Positions 35,841 through 47,728 of a stretch of 64,000 nucleotides of DNA are shown one piece after another; positions within the stretch are counted from its first letter, which is position 1; each line of letters starts with the position of its first letter. The stretch spans positions 19,673,571 to 19,737,570 of the forward strand of contig CM035806.1 of assembly GCA_020466095.1 (NCBI GenBank). Direction: 5' to 3'. Both the position numbers and the translations under genes were made by a program. The stretch comes from Chlorops oryzae. Taxonomy: Eukaryota > Arthropoda > Insecta > Diptera > Chloropidae. The notes beneath the pieces are model-generated. The model saw only the letters and a program-made list of their open reading frames with translations, did no database searches and had not been told where the DNA came from.

Positions 35841-37883
35841 ATCAAAAATCTTTCTACAAAAGCAAACGTATTTGATATTTTTTTTTAAAACATAATCAAA
35901 AAATAAGTCTAAAAATAGCCCGTATTTAAAAATATAAAAAAATAAATAATGAAAAATGGTTTAATGGACTTTTTCTTTGCAATATTTAATTTCGTCTTTG
36001 CTCTATTTTGTTGATTTTCGCTCGAAATGTCTTATCTTTATGATATCTTGTCAAACAGCAAAATAAATATTCGAAGAACCACTTAAATTTCTTCCAGCTT
36101 GACATGATGAGACGGACTTTTGCATGTTTGCTTTCTCCCCTTGCTTTCGAGGCCGATAGAGAGAGAGAGAGAGAGACAGAGAGAGAGAGAGGGTGACACA
36201 GAGAAAAAGAAGGAAAGAGAGGTCGAGATGGAGGGAGAAAGCAGCCGTATCAGTGATGAGGCTGACAGAAAACTTTGTGGTTTGCCAATGTGTCAACAAG
36301 ATTTATGTTTTATCCTTAAATTTTGGTAAAATTCAAATTACTGACCGCAAACGTATTTATTTATGTTTCGAAAGTGGTTTCGAAGGCCTTTGATAGGATA
36401 AGATGGAATGCACAAAAGCACTTTTCTATCCAATTTCATTGATGGGGCTCCTCCTCTGTGGTCCGTCCGCAAGGTGACAAGACCAGAGCAGTAAACGCAA
36501 TTTCTCATGGCAAAAATTATAAAGAAAATTTATATTTACACATATATATGTATCTAAAAAATATTCGTGTCACAAAGTATGTATGTATATGGCAAGTGTA
36601 AAATACAAGGCCATAGTTCCAACATAAATCAATGTTTTATGTTTTAATTTGGTTTTTTTTTTTGTTGAACCCAGCAACCTGCTGTCGATGAAATTCATCA
36701 AAATCCAAAATCAAAATCCAAATTACTATCTCAATTTTTTAGTAAATATGTGCATCTCTGTGTATGTAAATGTGTGTTTGTGTGTGTGTGTGTGTGTGTC
36801 CAAGTGTATGTATGCGTCTTTGTCCGAAATCAAAGTTGACCTTTTTAAGGCTTCCGAAGTTCGAAGGCGTCGTCCGTCGGACATTGCCCCATTTGCCATC
36901 GTAACAGTTGATATAAACATGATTTTATTATTATGGAAGGGATGCCTTTGAACTTCAAACCTAAAACTCTTTTTTAGTTTCGAAAGTTGAAACGTGTTGG
37001 GCACAAAAAAAAAAAAAAAAATAAAATAAATAAAAAAAAATAAATAAAAATACTTGGATGAAGGATTTAATGTGGCTTTCGTTATTAATGGTGATATATC
37101 GGCAGGGATTCAATAGTGGTCATTCATACATACATCTTATATTTAATCTAATTTGATACTCATCTTTTTTCGGTAGGGTTAATGGTAGGCTTTATCATGG
37201 GGAATGAAAAGAAATCCCTTCTGAAAATGAAATGTGGTTTTTAAGCCTTTCAATTCCATTGGTTTCAAGATGGAATCACGTTTGTGCACCGAATCCAGTC
37301 GCAATTTGTGTGCGGCACCATCTTTTGACCAGTGTTCGAATCAATAGAATGAAATTTTTTTCTTAGGCAAGAGGAAAAATAGTATTTTTAAATAAACTGA
37401 ATCCATTCGCCGCCAAAGCGCTTTTATTTCCTGAGCCGTTAACTGAAACTTCGCTCGTAGGTTAGTCAGGTGGAATGGGGGCGATTGTTCTCTTTTATAA
37501 AAACGAATATGCTAAAGCCTCGGCTAGCTCTGATCTGGCACGAAGGCAGGGTTGTATTTAGTTGAGAAGGGCACGGTTTTAGTGATTTTAGGAAATATGT
37601 ACGAATAGAGACAGAACTCGAAAAGGTAATAGATGATAGATAGGTGCAGAAAGCGTATATGATTGCCATTTATAGAATGCCTTTTGCTTGGACAAAAGAC
37701 AAAACTGTCTTGATTTCGGGGTCGATTCGAAACTCCTTTATCGAGGTGGCGTGAATTCGAAGAGCCACAATCGTTAGTCTCATTGGAAACACACAAGATG
37801 CGTCTTGTTTCGGTATCTTTGCATTAGCTCTGAGACGAAGTCAAGGTTCTGATGTTTTTTTTTTAAGTGAGATCAAGTCGTGT
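35841..37883. other. Gene-free stretch with GA and TG microsatellites
   Basis: (GA)n at 36158-36192, (TG)n at 36777-36799, A-rich tract at 37003-37050. No supported coding region or transposon end. Confidence 0.45.
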
Positions 37884-38092
37884 CGGCCTCCGTGGCGCAG
37901 TTGGTTAAGATGCCAACATAAGATGAGAGAGGCTCTGGGTTGAACTCCCAGCTCAGGTGTGGACGCTAGCTGTGTAATTTTTCTATTTCTGTTCTTCTTT
38001 GATTTCCCATCTTTCGTGGTACCACAATGGGCCTATATGAGGGCTTTGGTGGTAGCCTCACTAATCAACAAACTATCCGACCAACCAAATAT
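37884..38092 (+). repeat. tRNA-derived SINE next to the PPO gene
   Basis: CGGCCTCCGTGGCGCAGTTGG is the best preserved A-box region of the family, with a B-box region GGGTTGAACTCCCAG, then the usual body ending CCAACCAAATATCCAACCAA. It lacks the leader seen at 13037 and 18596. Its CCAA tail continues without a break into the array at 38093. Confidence 0.88.
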
Positions 38093-38379
38093 CCAACCAA
38101 CCAACCAACCAATCAACCAATCAACCAACCAACCAACCAACCAACCAACTCAACCAACCAACCAACCAACCAACCAACCAACCAACCAACCAACCAACCA
38201 ACCAACCAACCAACCAACCAACCAACCAACCAACCAACCAACCAACCAACCAACCAACCAAACCAACCAACCAACCAACCAACCAACCAACCAACCAACC
38301 AACCAACCAACCAACCAACCAACCAACCAACCAACCAACCAACCAACCAACCAACCAACCAACCAACCAACCAACCAAC
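38093..38379. repeat. (AACC)n array, about 290 bp
   Basis: About 70 units of a 4-bp repeat, interrupted only by single variants (AATC units at the left, ACTC near 38148, an extra A near 38261). Because 4 is not a multiple of 3 and no frame contains a stop, all six frames are open (NQPT or WLVG peptides); these are not proteins. It lies about 170 bp past the PPO stop codon. Confidence 0.97.
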
Positions 38380-38423
38380 TATCAAACCAAGATCGAGTCG
38401 TTTTTCTGCATTTTTCCAAATGA

Positions 38424-38429
38424 TTTATT
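38424..38429 (-). terminator. Candidate poly(A) signal of the PPO gene
   Basis: AATAAA on the minus strand, about 122 nt after the stop codon at 38551. It would end the transcript before the (AACC)n array. Confidence 0.6.
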
Positions 38430-38550
38430 AAGTAGATAAACTGATTTTGCATGAAAATTGAAAAATAGGGAATTTTCATTCTTTGCCTTAGATTCTAAAA
38501 TTCCAGAGAATGTCCATCAGCGTGTGCCGTCCAAGTTGACAGTTGCTTTT

Positions 38551-40957
38551 TCAATTTTTATTTTTTCGCGTTGCAATGACATTGCTGAATTTGACAACAA
38601 CATCGGTTTTCTTCATATTCGGATAGGCCTGAACCAATGTATCGAGACGATCGGCTGGCAGACGCCTATCAAATGGATAGCCCATCGAACGTCGATCGGG
38701 GTATTTTTTGTTCTTCAGTCCGCAGAATGAGTATGAGTCGTTGCAGTAGCTCGTGCTATGAGACGAAACGAGAGAGATCAAATGAAAGAGAGCGATATTT
38801 GAGAAATTCGAGAATGCACTTACAGTTCATCGATCTCCTGTTCGACCTTATCTTCTTCGAAGTCCGAGATCATAACGAATATCTCGAGGACCATTCCTTC
38901 TGGCTTGCCCTTAGGCAAAAGCATATGATCTGGCCAGCCACAGCCGCAGAAACGGAACTCTTCCAATTGGTGACGATCCTCTGGCATATCACCCTTACCG
39001 AAACGTCTAAACGAACGTTCATACGGTATGGTTACGCTGGAGTCATGGGACGAGCGTACAAGGACATTCATGCCGGGTTGCACTGTTGTTGTTCGGGAAA
39101 AAATCATATTGAAAAAAGCCCAGATTGAATTCGCCCAGTGATCAACTTACAGTCAACGGTAAATTTATCCATTTCGATTGCCATAAGACGTTGCTCTTCC
39201 AGATTCAGTGGTGCGTTTCGTTCATCGGTTTTCGGACATAAGAATATACGACATGTTCCTTTCTTCAGTGCGCCCGTTTCATTGCTCACGTTTATCTTAT
39301 ACTCATAGGGCGCATGCTGCAGATGAATGAACGAAGCGTAAACACTTCCCTGCGGTCCGAAGTCTAAGCCAGCGTTTAGATCGACCTCGGATTTTTCCCA
39401 ATACGTTCCCAAAATATTCGAGGTCGTGGCACCAGCAGCGGCGATCCGTACTTCACTATTTTGAATGGAAATACCATTGTAAGAGAGATCCTTGTCATTA
39501 TAGGGCGGAAGACGTGATTTGTGTCTATTGAAAATTGTATCGATAAATCCGTGCCATCTGTAGAACACTGGGTCACGCATAGCTGTCGTTACGTCACCCA
39601 TAACACCGAAATCTTCTAAGAAACGCAGTTCGGGATCATGCGAAAATGAGATCGCATTATGGCCATCATTATGCAGGTTTCCATAGAAAGTTGGATTAAC
39701 GGATAGCTCAGTCGATTCGATGAGATCACCCAGAATATCGATACCGTAGACAGGATCCAAGGGAATATTTCGGCCTTGCGACTGGAAACGGTTATGGGAA
39801 ATTATGAGAGAAGTACCTTTTTAAAAAGAAGATTGTTTTTGTTTTTTATGAGTAACTTACATCGGTAACATAACCCTGGTCGATGGCCTGGACAACACGA
39901 TCGGCCCAGCGTTCTAAATCGGCAATCTCCAGAAGATTTCCATCACGATCGACATCGCGTAATTTCACGTTGACGGCACGTGCTGGATACGTACGATTGC
40001 GCAGACTGCTCAATAGTTTTGGGAAATATCCTTCTGGTATGGGATCGCGCAGATTGTTAAGGGGCTTCAATTTCTTCAGATTATTGCAGAAACGTTCAAC
40101 ATTATAGCGCGCTAATATCTGATGATGCATATAATAGAAGAGCTCGCCGCGACGATCCTTCTTGACGATGGCCGCTCCACCAGCGCCCGGATACACTAAA
40201 TGCCAATGCCAGTGATGACTATTCACACCGATATCCTCACGGAAATAGCTTAAACGCTGTTCCTCTTCACGATCCGATGCAGTATAGTTCTGGGGAATTT
40301 CTATGTAGCGCTGTTCATGCCCAAAAAGAAAAGAAATGAAAAGAAATGTAAAGAAAATCTCAATTTATTTGAAGACCACTTCTCGCCCGCTCTGGCTTAC
40401 TATTGATTTCCACTTACACGACTAGCTGGATCCGAAACGATCTCTCCTTCAGCACGCGCATCGGGAAAGGATTCTGGATTGACGAAATTATGAGGGAACT
40501 CCTCACTGATGGGTCGAACGGGGAAATTTTTGGTATCCTCACGATGCTGAACCGCAACGGAATAGCAATATTGGAAGAGGAACGGATTAACGCGATCCTT
40601 GCAGTAGGCACAAGTTGCCACGAAATAGTCCTCATCGGGCGCATCCATAAAAATCTGCACCAATTTCCCAGCGATAGTGCGGTGCTGGGTGTTAAAAAGC
40701 GAAAATTGCTGCCGTCTTTTCAGCGGTTTGGTAAAATCCAAATTCGGCTTATTCGGCAATTCCCTCAGCGGGATTTTCACATCGACTTTCTCGCCATACC
40801 GACTCGCGATGTTCTCCCTCACTTCATGGTATTTCTCGCTGTAGAAACTATCGGGAACATCGAAAACGGCCTTGCCATCGTCGCGCGTTGTGAAAACAGG
40901 CTCCAAGGGTCGCTGGAAGAGGAGCTCCAAAGCTTTCTTGTTCGACGGTGTTGACAT
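38551..40957 (-). CDS. PPO1: Prophenoloxidase, PPO1-like, five exons
   Basis: Zymogen of the copper enzyme that hydroxylates monophenols and oxidises diphenols to quinones for melanin in wound sealing and immunity. Exons (5' to 3'): 40957-40418, 40310-39861, 39781-39151, 39082-38824, 38755-38551; 694 codons plus stop. All four introns (107, 79, 68, 68 nt) have GTAAG donors and AG acceptors and keep frame. Copper site A: His213, His217 in HHWHWHLVYP and His243 in YYMHHQ. Site B: His367, His371 in FYGNLHNDGH and His407 in DPVFYRWHGF. The C-terminal hemocyanin-like domain carries GCGWPDH (587-593). There is no signal peptide, as expected of insect PPOs released by cell lysis. The likely activation cleavage is Arg53-Tyr54 (SRYG), where many insect PPOs have RF. 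Nothing is broken. PPO1 rather than another paralogue is judged from the N-terminal KALELLFQRPLEP and is less certain than the family. Confidence 0.97.
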
Positions 40958-41106
40958 TCTGAATGGAGTTTTGAAATATTCAAAAAATATTCGACAACAA
41001 AAAAAAAAAAAGAAATCAAAATAAAAATTAAAACGAAAACTCGCTGGTATGTTCAATGATCCGCTGCTCCGAGCGGAATGTTTGGCAAGTTGCTGACCAG
41101 TTGCAA

Positions 41107-41112
41107 TTTATA
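41107..41112 (-). promoter_or_regulatory. TATA box of the PPO gene
   Basis: TATAAA on the minus strand, 150 nt before the start codon. Transcription would begin near 41080, giving a 5' leader of about 120 nt without an intron. Confidence 0.65.
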
Positions 41113-41174
41113 CTTTTTTGTTTGTTTAAGCGTTTGCTACGTGCCCCGAGGAGACCGTGTGAGCTAGGCGTGTC

Positions 41175-41329
41175 GATAAGCGTGGTTAAACAAAAGTGTG
41201 AGAAAGGCTTGCGATAAGCGCGACCGCAAAATCTTCCATGGTCTATCAGTGTGAAAATTATTTGAGTGCTTGGGTTTTAAAAAATGATAATGTGAATAGT
41301 TTTGTTTTTTGTTTTTTGAATAGCTTATC
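41175..41329 (-). promoter_or_regulatory. Clustered GATA and RUNX motifs upstream of PPO
   Basis: GATAAG at 41175-41180 directly abuts CGTGGTT (41181-41187, fits the RUNX consensus YGYGGTY). GATAAG at 41213-41218 is 4 bp from ACCGCA (41223-41228, RUNX site on the minus strand). Further GATA words lie at 41243-41248 and 41324-41329 (minus strand). In Drosophila, crystal-cell PPO expression depends on paired sites for the GATA factor Serpent and the RUNX factor Lozenge, so this is the likely enhancer, 60-220 bp before the TATA box. Function is inferred. Confidence 0.6.
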
Positions 41330-42465
41330 GACCTCAATGGTTTCACGTCCATATGAAGTTGAGGTTCTTTTAAAAGTGTAAAGTATTTAAGACTCTGTTT
41401 GCTGGTCATGACAAATTGTAACATAACTTAAGTTAAATGATTGTTTAATTTCCCATAGCAGGAATTTTTTAATTGAGAACTAAACTTTCGAATACAGCGA
41501 AAATTCTGGTAGTTAAATTCAATTTCAATCTAGGCTTATGGAATCAGAACTGTCAGAGATTGAGCGACGGGATCGAGGAGTGATTTTTCCCTAAAACCTA
41601 CAGTACCGTCTAATATTTTCTTGTCTTCATTCAATTTTAGAGGCACAATACTCGAAGGGGCGTTGAAGAAAAAAATTTTCCCCGCACCAGAAATTCGTCT
41701 CCTTTGGTTGAGGCCTAAGCCGCTCCCAAATGAATTAAGACTTAAAGTAGAGTAATTTTAATTTTTTATCCGATTTCAGCAATTTTCTTTTGATACTTCC
41801 TTTGGGTATTATACATACTCGGGCCATTGGCAATGCTCAACTTTATCCAAGTCCCATTCATCTTTTTAAAACGAAACTAAGAGGATGACTTAAAGTTACA
41901 CAGAATTTTATGATAATTTTTAGCATGAAAACTTCTCAACTTAGCTTATTATTTGGCGTATGGTCATGGAGGATAAGAAAAAAAAAAAAAATAGTAATAA
42001 TAATAAAATAATAGGAGAAGAAGAAATTCTGACTTAATCAGAATAATAACAAGTCTCTTCGAAGAAGCAAACTGCGCTTCAAATCCAATGGGGAATAAGG
42101 CTAAATAGGATATCATTGGTCGATGGGGAAAACCCGACAAACGACAATGCTTGAGGGAAGAACAATTAAATTGACTAATTATTTTTTTTTTGTTCGGTTG
42201 AAAAACGCTTAGAGTTCATTTTAAAACCCATGAAGAATTATTCTATGAAACAAAATATGGTTTAAAATCTAGAATTAAGTGTGATACTGGAATAAAAGAA
42301 CTCAAGTCGACTTGCATAAGGATGTGCTGGATATCCGGTAAGGGTACGGTGTGTATCCCTAATCCGACTTATCCGCTCATTTTATATAATATATCTGAAA
42401 TTTTGTTGGATATGGAATCTGGCCGGTCGGATAGTTTTAAGAAATTTCAGCAGAGTTTCTTCTAA
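41330..42465. other. Gene-free stretch upstream of PPO
   Basis: No coding region. Contains an A-run and AATAAT repeats near 41980-42010. No transposon end recognised. Confidence 0.45.
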
Positions 42466-42914
42466 CCCAGCAAGCATATTCGGAGTGCTCAGAAATATGA
42501 GTCCGAAATGAGTCTGAAATATGAAGAAATTTGACTTTTAAAATTATAACCGAAAAAAAATCCAATCATTTCGGCTTGGCAAACGCGGTGTCGATGAGAT
42601 ATGACTAGAAAAAGCGAGTTCCGAGGTTCAAATCCCAGAGAGATCGAGAGATGATTTTTCTTAAAGCATACGATTATAAATTTCATTCAACATTTTTGAG
42701 TATTTTTAAGCTCATAAATATCACTGCTGAAGAGGAGTCATATATGACTCTAATATAGGCTTCTTTGGTATATGATTTCGGACTCATAGGACGATCACCT
42801 TCGAAACAAGGGAAGCACATTTATTTTGAACTCCTTAATGAGTTCATTATGGGGGCTCACAATCCGAATAAGGATTCATAAAAGACTCATTTAGGACTCC
42901 AAATATTTTCTGGG
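42466..42914. mobile_element. CCCAGCAAGCAT-family MITE (449 bp)
   Basis: Starts CCCAGCAAGCATATTCGG and ends, inverted, CCCAGAAAATATTTGGAG. The inner arms share GAGTCCGAAAT and ATGACTC words with 32347-33697. It carries a tRNA-like insert at about 42565-42645. Confidence 0.7.
42565..42645 (+). repeat. tRNA-like sequence inside the MITE
   Basis: GAGGTTCAAATCCC at 42623-42636 is a clear B box, with CTTGGCAAACGCGGTGTCG upstream as a weak A-box region. The homologous MITE at 32347 has no such insert at this place, so it arrived later. Confidence 0.5.
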
Positions 42915-43090
42915 AATAGACAACCAATATTTATGTACCTATGTATAAAAAATTTTTAGTTTTTAGGAACTTCTGTTTCACCCTTTAGACTGCCATAGGT
43001 TCAGTTGCAAAGCCATTGAAAAGTCTCCTCGCAACGTTGCAATCTTCGTGTGAACTTAATGATGATTAGAGCTCGGATTTTGAATATATT

Positions 43091-43209
43091 AGTGGTATTC
43101 AAGCAACAGTGCAAACGCAGTGTGCAATATTTGCACTTGTCAATTTGCGTACAAAAAAAACAGTGCAAATATTGCACACTGCGATTTGCACTGTTGCTTG
43201 AATACCACT
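43091..43209. mobile_element. 119-bp MITE, AGTGGTATTCAAGCA family, distant copy
   Basis: Differs from 17112-17230 at only a few positions and has the same length; both ends match AGTGGTATTCAAGCAACAGT. Flanked by ATT on both sides. Open frames on both strands through it are shadows. Confidence 0.85.
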
Positions 43210-45755
43210 ATTGAATTTTTTGAATATTTTGAATTTTTTGCATTTTTGTTTGAATTTTTTGTATTTTTTTTGATTATTTTTTTGAATTTTTTTTTTCATT
43301 TTTTTACATATTCAAATTTCGAGGCATAATGATGATAAAAGGGAAAATAAAATTGTCTGTGGTGCCTGATTTTCTAAGGATAATTTATGTGTTCAAAGTG
43401 GCCAGTTCACTTTATGCAACAATTCATCAGACTTTTGTCAGTTATCCGTATATCTAACTGGTACATTCGTGCACTTTAGCGGCAAAAGAAGCTTACTCGA
43501 ATGATTGTTTTGCAGATAAGTCTATAACGAGTTAAAGAGGAGAGAGATTAAACGAATAAGTACAGACTACACAAATCTAAATCGGTATAACATTATACAT
43601 ATATGTAGAAAAAAGTTTCATTTACGAAAACTATGCCAAGAAAGTTGTATTGATGTTTCCGATGATCAGAGCAAGAGTTTATCGGGAAGCAGAGACGTAA
43701 GTGAATGGATGACATTTGTTTACAGCGTTTTCCCCAGTACATCTTAATGTACTTTTCTTATGGTCTTTGGCATTCTAAACAAGAAAAATTTTTAATTTAA
43801 AACAAAAATTTTAAGGCCTTAAGGTATGCAACGTATTTTTGTTATTTTCATTGCTAATTTTGCTTTTATTCCCTCATTTATTAAATTATAACTTTTCCAT
43901 TTATTTATATTATTCATAGATTCTGAAAATTAAAAAAAAATTTTTATTTTGTTGGGCAAAGAACCGACTTTAAATAATATGGTTAAAGGGTATTCACAGT
44001 TTTTTTTTCTTTTCTCATTTTGGGTACAAAGCTTCAACTTTGGTATAGGAAAACGGTATCAAAGAGTGCTCGGATACATTTAGTGTGCTGGAGTAACTTG
44101 TCGAGTGTTTTTTTCCCTTCATTTTAATCGACATTTTTTTTATAAATTTCGTAATGGCTTGGGAGCTATGGGCCATAAATGATAAAATGAGGCAAAAATA
44201 TTGTGTATTTTTTCAGATTTTTGCTTTTTGCACCTAATAGATGAAGTTTTTCTGAACCATTTTTGATTAAATTACTTTCTCCATGTTCTAGGCTAACACT
44301 TTCTCATGGACAGGGAAATAAAATATTAAACCATTTACGAGATATAGCCATAAGTAAGATAAAGAAATGTCGCAATTTCGTGCTCAGGCACAATATTCTG
44401 GATCGAATTAAAATTTGAAAACGATACAATCTAGCAAAACCAAATGTAAGGATTTACCAAATTACGCAACTACTATCAGGAACTGCAGTCAAAAATTTGG
44501 CAACATTTGACGTGTTGCACCGTGTTATTAAAGTGCTCTTGGCGATGTTCACTTTGAACGAAATGGCAGACATAAGAAGAAGGTAACCTGATTGAGTTGT
44601 TCGATCGATTTTAATCGGGATAATGTCATCCGGCCGATACGACTTTCGATCTGGAAGTCACATAACATTTCGGTGGGCATTTCGTGGATAAGCCAAAAAA
44701 AGATTGGAGAGATCGCAATAGTCACACGATCTACCATATCAACCCGTGTCTGCGATGTTTTTCTCTCCCAGAAGTCATGCGTGACACTGTCACCTGTCGA
44801 TACATACATATGTCATCGATAAAATATCATTGACATTTCTGTCATGCATCAAACCTTTTTCCGGCCGGGATGCCATTTTCAGAATTTTGTAAAAGCCGAA
44901 ATCTCGTCGATGTGATTTATATAAAAGCTTTTATAAATTCATTTTTATGCAAATGTGAAAAAGTAATTTTTGATGTTGATGTTTTGTTTACGTTTCTTGT
45001 TTGCGAATCTTTTCCACGAATAATCAAAATAGTAATTTCTTCTGATTTTGTTTTTTTGTTAATTTTATTATTTTTTCTTCTTCTTCTTTGCCCCTTTGCA
45101 TATTAGAAATTGTGTTGTTGCCATTCCCCAAATGGATTAAGCATGAATGTTACCCCTTTTGGCATTAGTAATTTAATTAAATTGTGCAAATATTTTGATT
45201 CGAATATACTATCTTAAAGGTGAATGCATATACACATGCGTATACATATATACATTGGCAATGTACATAGATAAGTCAATATGTAGATGCTTCATACATT
45301 TTATGCCATCAGAAAATGATGCACTCGATCACGTGACATTGTTGACACCAAATATGGTAATGGCCCACAGAACCACAACCGATTAACATTGCACAGTATA
45401 CGGTGTAGTTAAAATGGGCCAACATAATCCGAAACGAAATGATGAAATGTTCACACACGCTCGCACGCGCACACACACACACACACACACATTCGAATGC
45501 CTTGAAATCGACTTTCGGTGTGTACCTTTAATGGCAAAAGCAAACAGCAGCTTCAAATCATTCTTCTGGTTTGTTTGTTCCCCTTGATGCGATGTATTTC
45601 GATGTTATGTGATGTGATGTGTTGTGCTTGGTAAGATAACAATAAAATATTATGTCCCAGCAAAGAGTAATTGTCCAAGTTGGGTGCTTGGAAAAGGCAC
45701 ATACAATCCAAAAACGTTTACTGTTGCAATGCCTTCTCAGCTATATTTGTGTATT

Positions 45756-45833
<78 letters not shown>

Positions 45834-46414
45834 TTGCATTTGTTTTTGTTTTTGTTGCTTTCATTGTTAGTGTCAGTCTTGTTGACAATCGTGATTTAAA
45901 TCCCTCGTCTCAATAGGACGACTATGACTTGTCAGCCATAATGTTCACACAAACGCAAACACACATTCACACACACACATGTACACAAACACACAACCAT
46001 TCACAACTCATAATTGTACTGACAATGTCCAATTTTGCTTTCCGTTATTTAAATTGACTGCCATTTGCCATTCCCGTGACTTACAAAGCGCATTTGTCAA
46101 CAACTGTTGAAGCCTTTATTCAATGTTGTTCTCTTCATTTCGCTTCTCCTCTCTTCTCTTCTCGGCTATATTATTCTACTCTGATTCTAGCTGTGCCGCC
46201 GCAAGAGGAATGAAAAGCAATGACAATTTTTTAATAGCTAATTAAAATGAATTGAGGACTTTTGATTCTGGCTGGACACAAGGCACAAGGTGGTACTTAG
46301 GCAATAAGCTTTGAACTTGCGCAATTTTATTTTGATTTTGATGCCTTAAGCCTTGTTTCACATCAAATGGGTAAATTGTTTTGTCTTTTTTTTTTAACCA
46401 TAAGTAGATAATTA
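43210..46414. other. Gene-free stretch
   Basis: About 3.2 kb without a recognisable gene. Contains T-rich GAATTTTTTG repeats (43213-43310) and a (CA)n at 45470-45490. Frames at 44549-44822 are overlapping on opposite strands with no signature; the GC content there is somewhat higher than around it, so an old degraded gene or transposon cannot be excluded. Confidence 0.4.
45759..45828. repeat. Compound (CA)n(TA)n microsatellite
   Basis: Roughly 44 bp of CA repeat passing directly into about 26 bp of TA repeat. Confidence 0.95.
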
Positions 46415-46674
46415 GGGAAACAGAACTAATTTAAATTCAAAACCTAAAAGTATGCATCGAAATATTCCCAATATTTCCTATAGTGAGAAATCTGTTCATT
46501 CATTTAGATTTGCCCATTTCTTAACATCTTGAAGAAGGGCTTTGAAAGATCTGCTAATATCTTTAAAGTATTAATTGAGCTCCTCTTATAAAGGCTTAAT
46601 ATGATATTAATTGATTTCAAAATATTCAATTGCATACTTTTAGGTGTTAAACGTAAATATATGTATTGTTGCCC
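46415..46674. mobile_element. MITE, GGGCAACA/AAAGTATGCAT family, second copy
   Basis: Contains CCTAAAAGTATGCAT at the left, and at the right GCATACTTTTAGGTGTT followed by TGTTGCCC. Same layout and length as 28461-28717, with considerable divergence. Confidence 0.6.
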
Positions 46675-46734
46675 TGATAACACCGGGGCAATGAAAAATA
46701 TTTAAATGGAGCCCAAAAAGTATAGATAAACATG

Positions 46735-46930
46735 TCAGGCGAACATGAAAATACAATACCCCAGCTATCAACAGTGCCTACCGCCTACAAAAGTATACGA
46801 GACTGCCAATTATTAGCTACAGTGAACTGCATATTAATAGCTTACAAAGTAAACGAGATTGTAGGTGAACTGCCTACCATTAGCTTACAAAGTATACGAA
46901 ATTGTAGGCGAACTGCCTACCAATAGCTTA
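46735..46930 (+). repeat. Repeat-family 5' end followed by 42-44-bp tandem repeat
   Basis: GTCAGGCGAACATG with AAAATACAATACCC matches the start of the dispersed repeat at 24601. Then about three units of GTGAACTGCCTACCATTAGC / TTACAAAGTATACGAGATTGTAG follow, each 42-44 bp. The open frame through the array is a repeat artefact. Confidence 0.7.
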
Positions 46931-47548
46931 CTTAATGTGGTGGTGGTAGGCGCTCACTCTACAAAACGGCCACGATCGAACAAAAGTATACTAGGATGGT
47001 ATATACGGTTGTATGTATTACCGCCTACGGTACATTTGGCTAAATAATTTTTAATCGGATGCTTAAATAAAAGGTCTAATCCCAAAGAATTCCAAAGATA
47101 TTTCAAGCACATTAGATTTCTTCAGTGTTTTGCGGTAGTACGTATCCAAAAATCAACAGAACTTTAACTCACAGAGGCGGCTAAATGCTCTTCTTATTCT
47201 TAACTTAAATCGAACTGTTCCCTGAGATATCCTCGGTATCGAAAAGGGGAGAACCCAAAGGCATTGCATAGAATTGTTAACGATATTTCGAGAGAAAAGC
47301 GAAGTTTGTTATTAAATCAAATCCTTGGATGATCATTGGTATTAATGAGGTTATTCCCATTTTTGCTCTATTGTCCGCCCTTGCTCCCTTTGCTTTCAAC
47401 CAATGTTATTTCTTCTGATAATCCTAATCATTCTCATCATTTCATTGCAGACGAATAAAAATTATTAAGTTGAATTTATGATCCGATTTTAATATATAAA
47501 ATTCATGCATAGAAATTGATGAAAAAGATGCAGAAGGAAAGGTAGAGA
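46931..47548. other. Gene-free stretch
   Basis: No feature recognised. Confidence 0.45.
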
Positions 47549-47565
47549 GAGAGAGAGAGTGCGAA

Positions 47566-47601
<36 letters not shown>

Positions 47602-47728
47602 CGAGAGAGAGAGAGTGCGAAAGAGAAAGAGAGAGAGAGCGAGAGAGAGAGAGTGCGAAAGAGAAAGAGAGAGAGAGCGAGAGAGAGAGAGTGCGAAAGA
47701 GAAAGAGAGAGAGAGAGAGAGAAGGAAA
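47549..47728. repeat. (GA)n array with a higher-order unit of about 39 bp
   Basis: The phrase GAGTGCGAAAGAGAAAGAG, followed by GAGAGAGCGAGAGA, recurs three times at near-constant spacing inside a GA repeat. The Ser/Leu frame on the minus strand is an artefact. Confidence 0.9.

Noticed and set aside
37959..38479. NQPT and VGWL repeat proteins on both strands
   Set aside because: All six frames of a 4-bp (AACC)n repeat are open; no other coding sign.
38637..39128. 163-codon plus-strand frame, and the 183-codon one at 40403
   Set aside because: Antisense shadows of prophenoloxidase exons.
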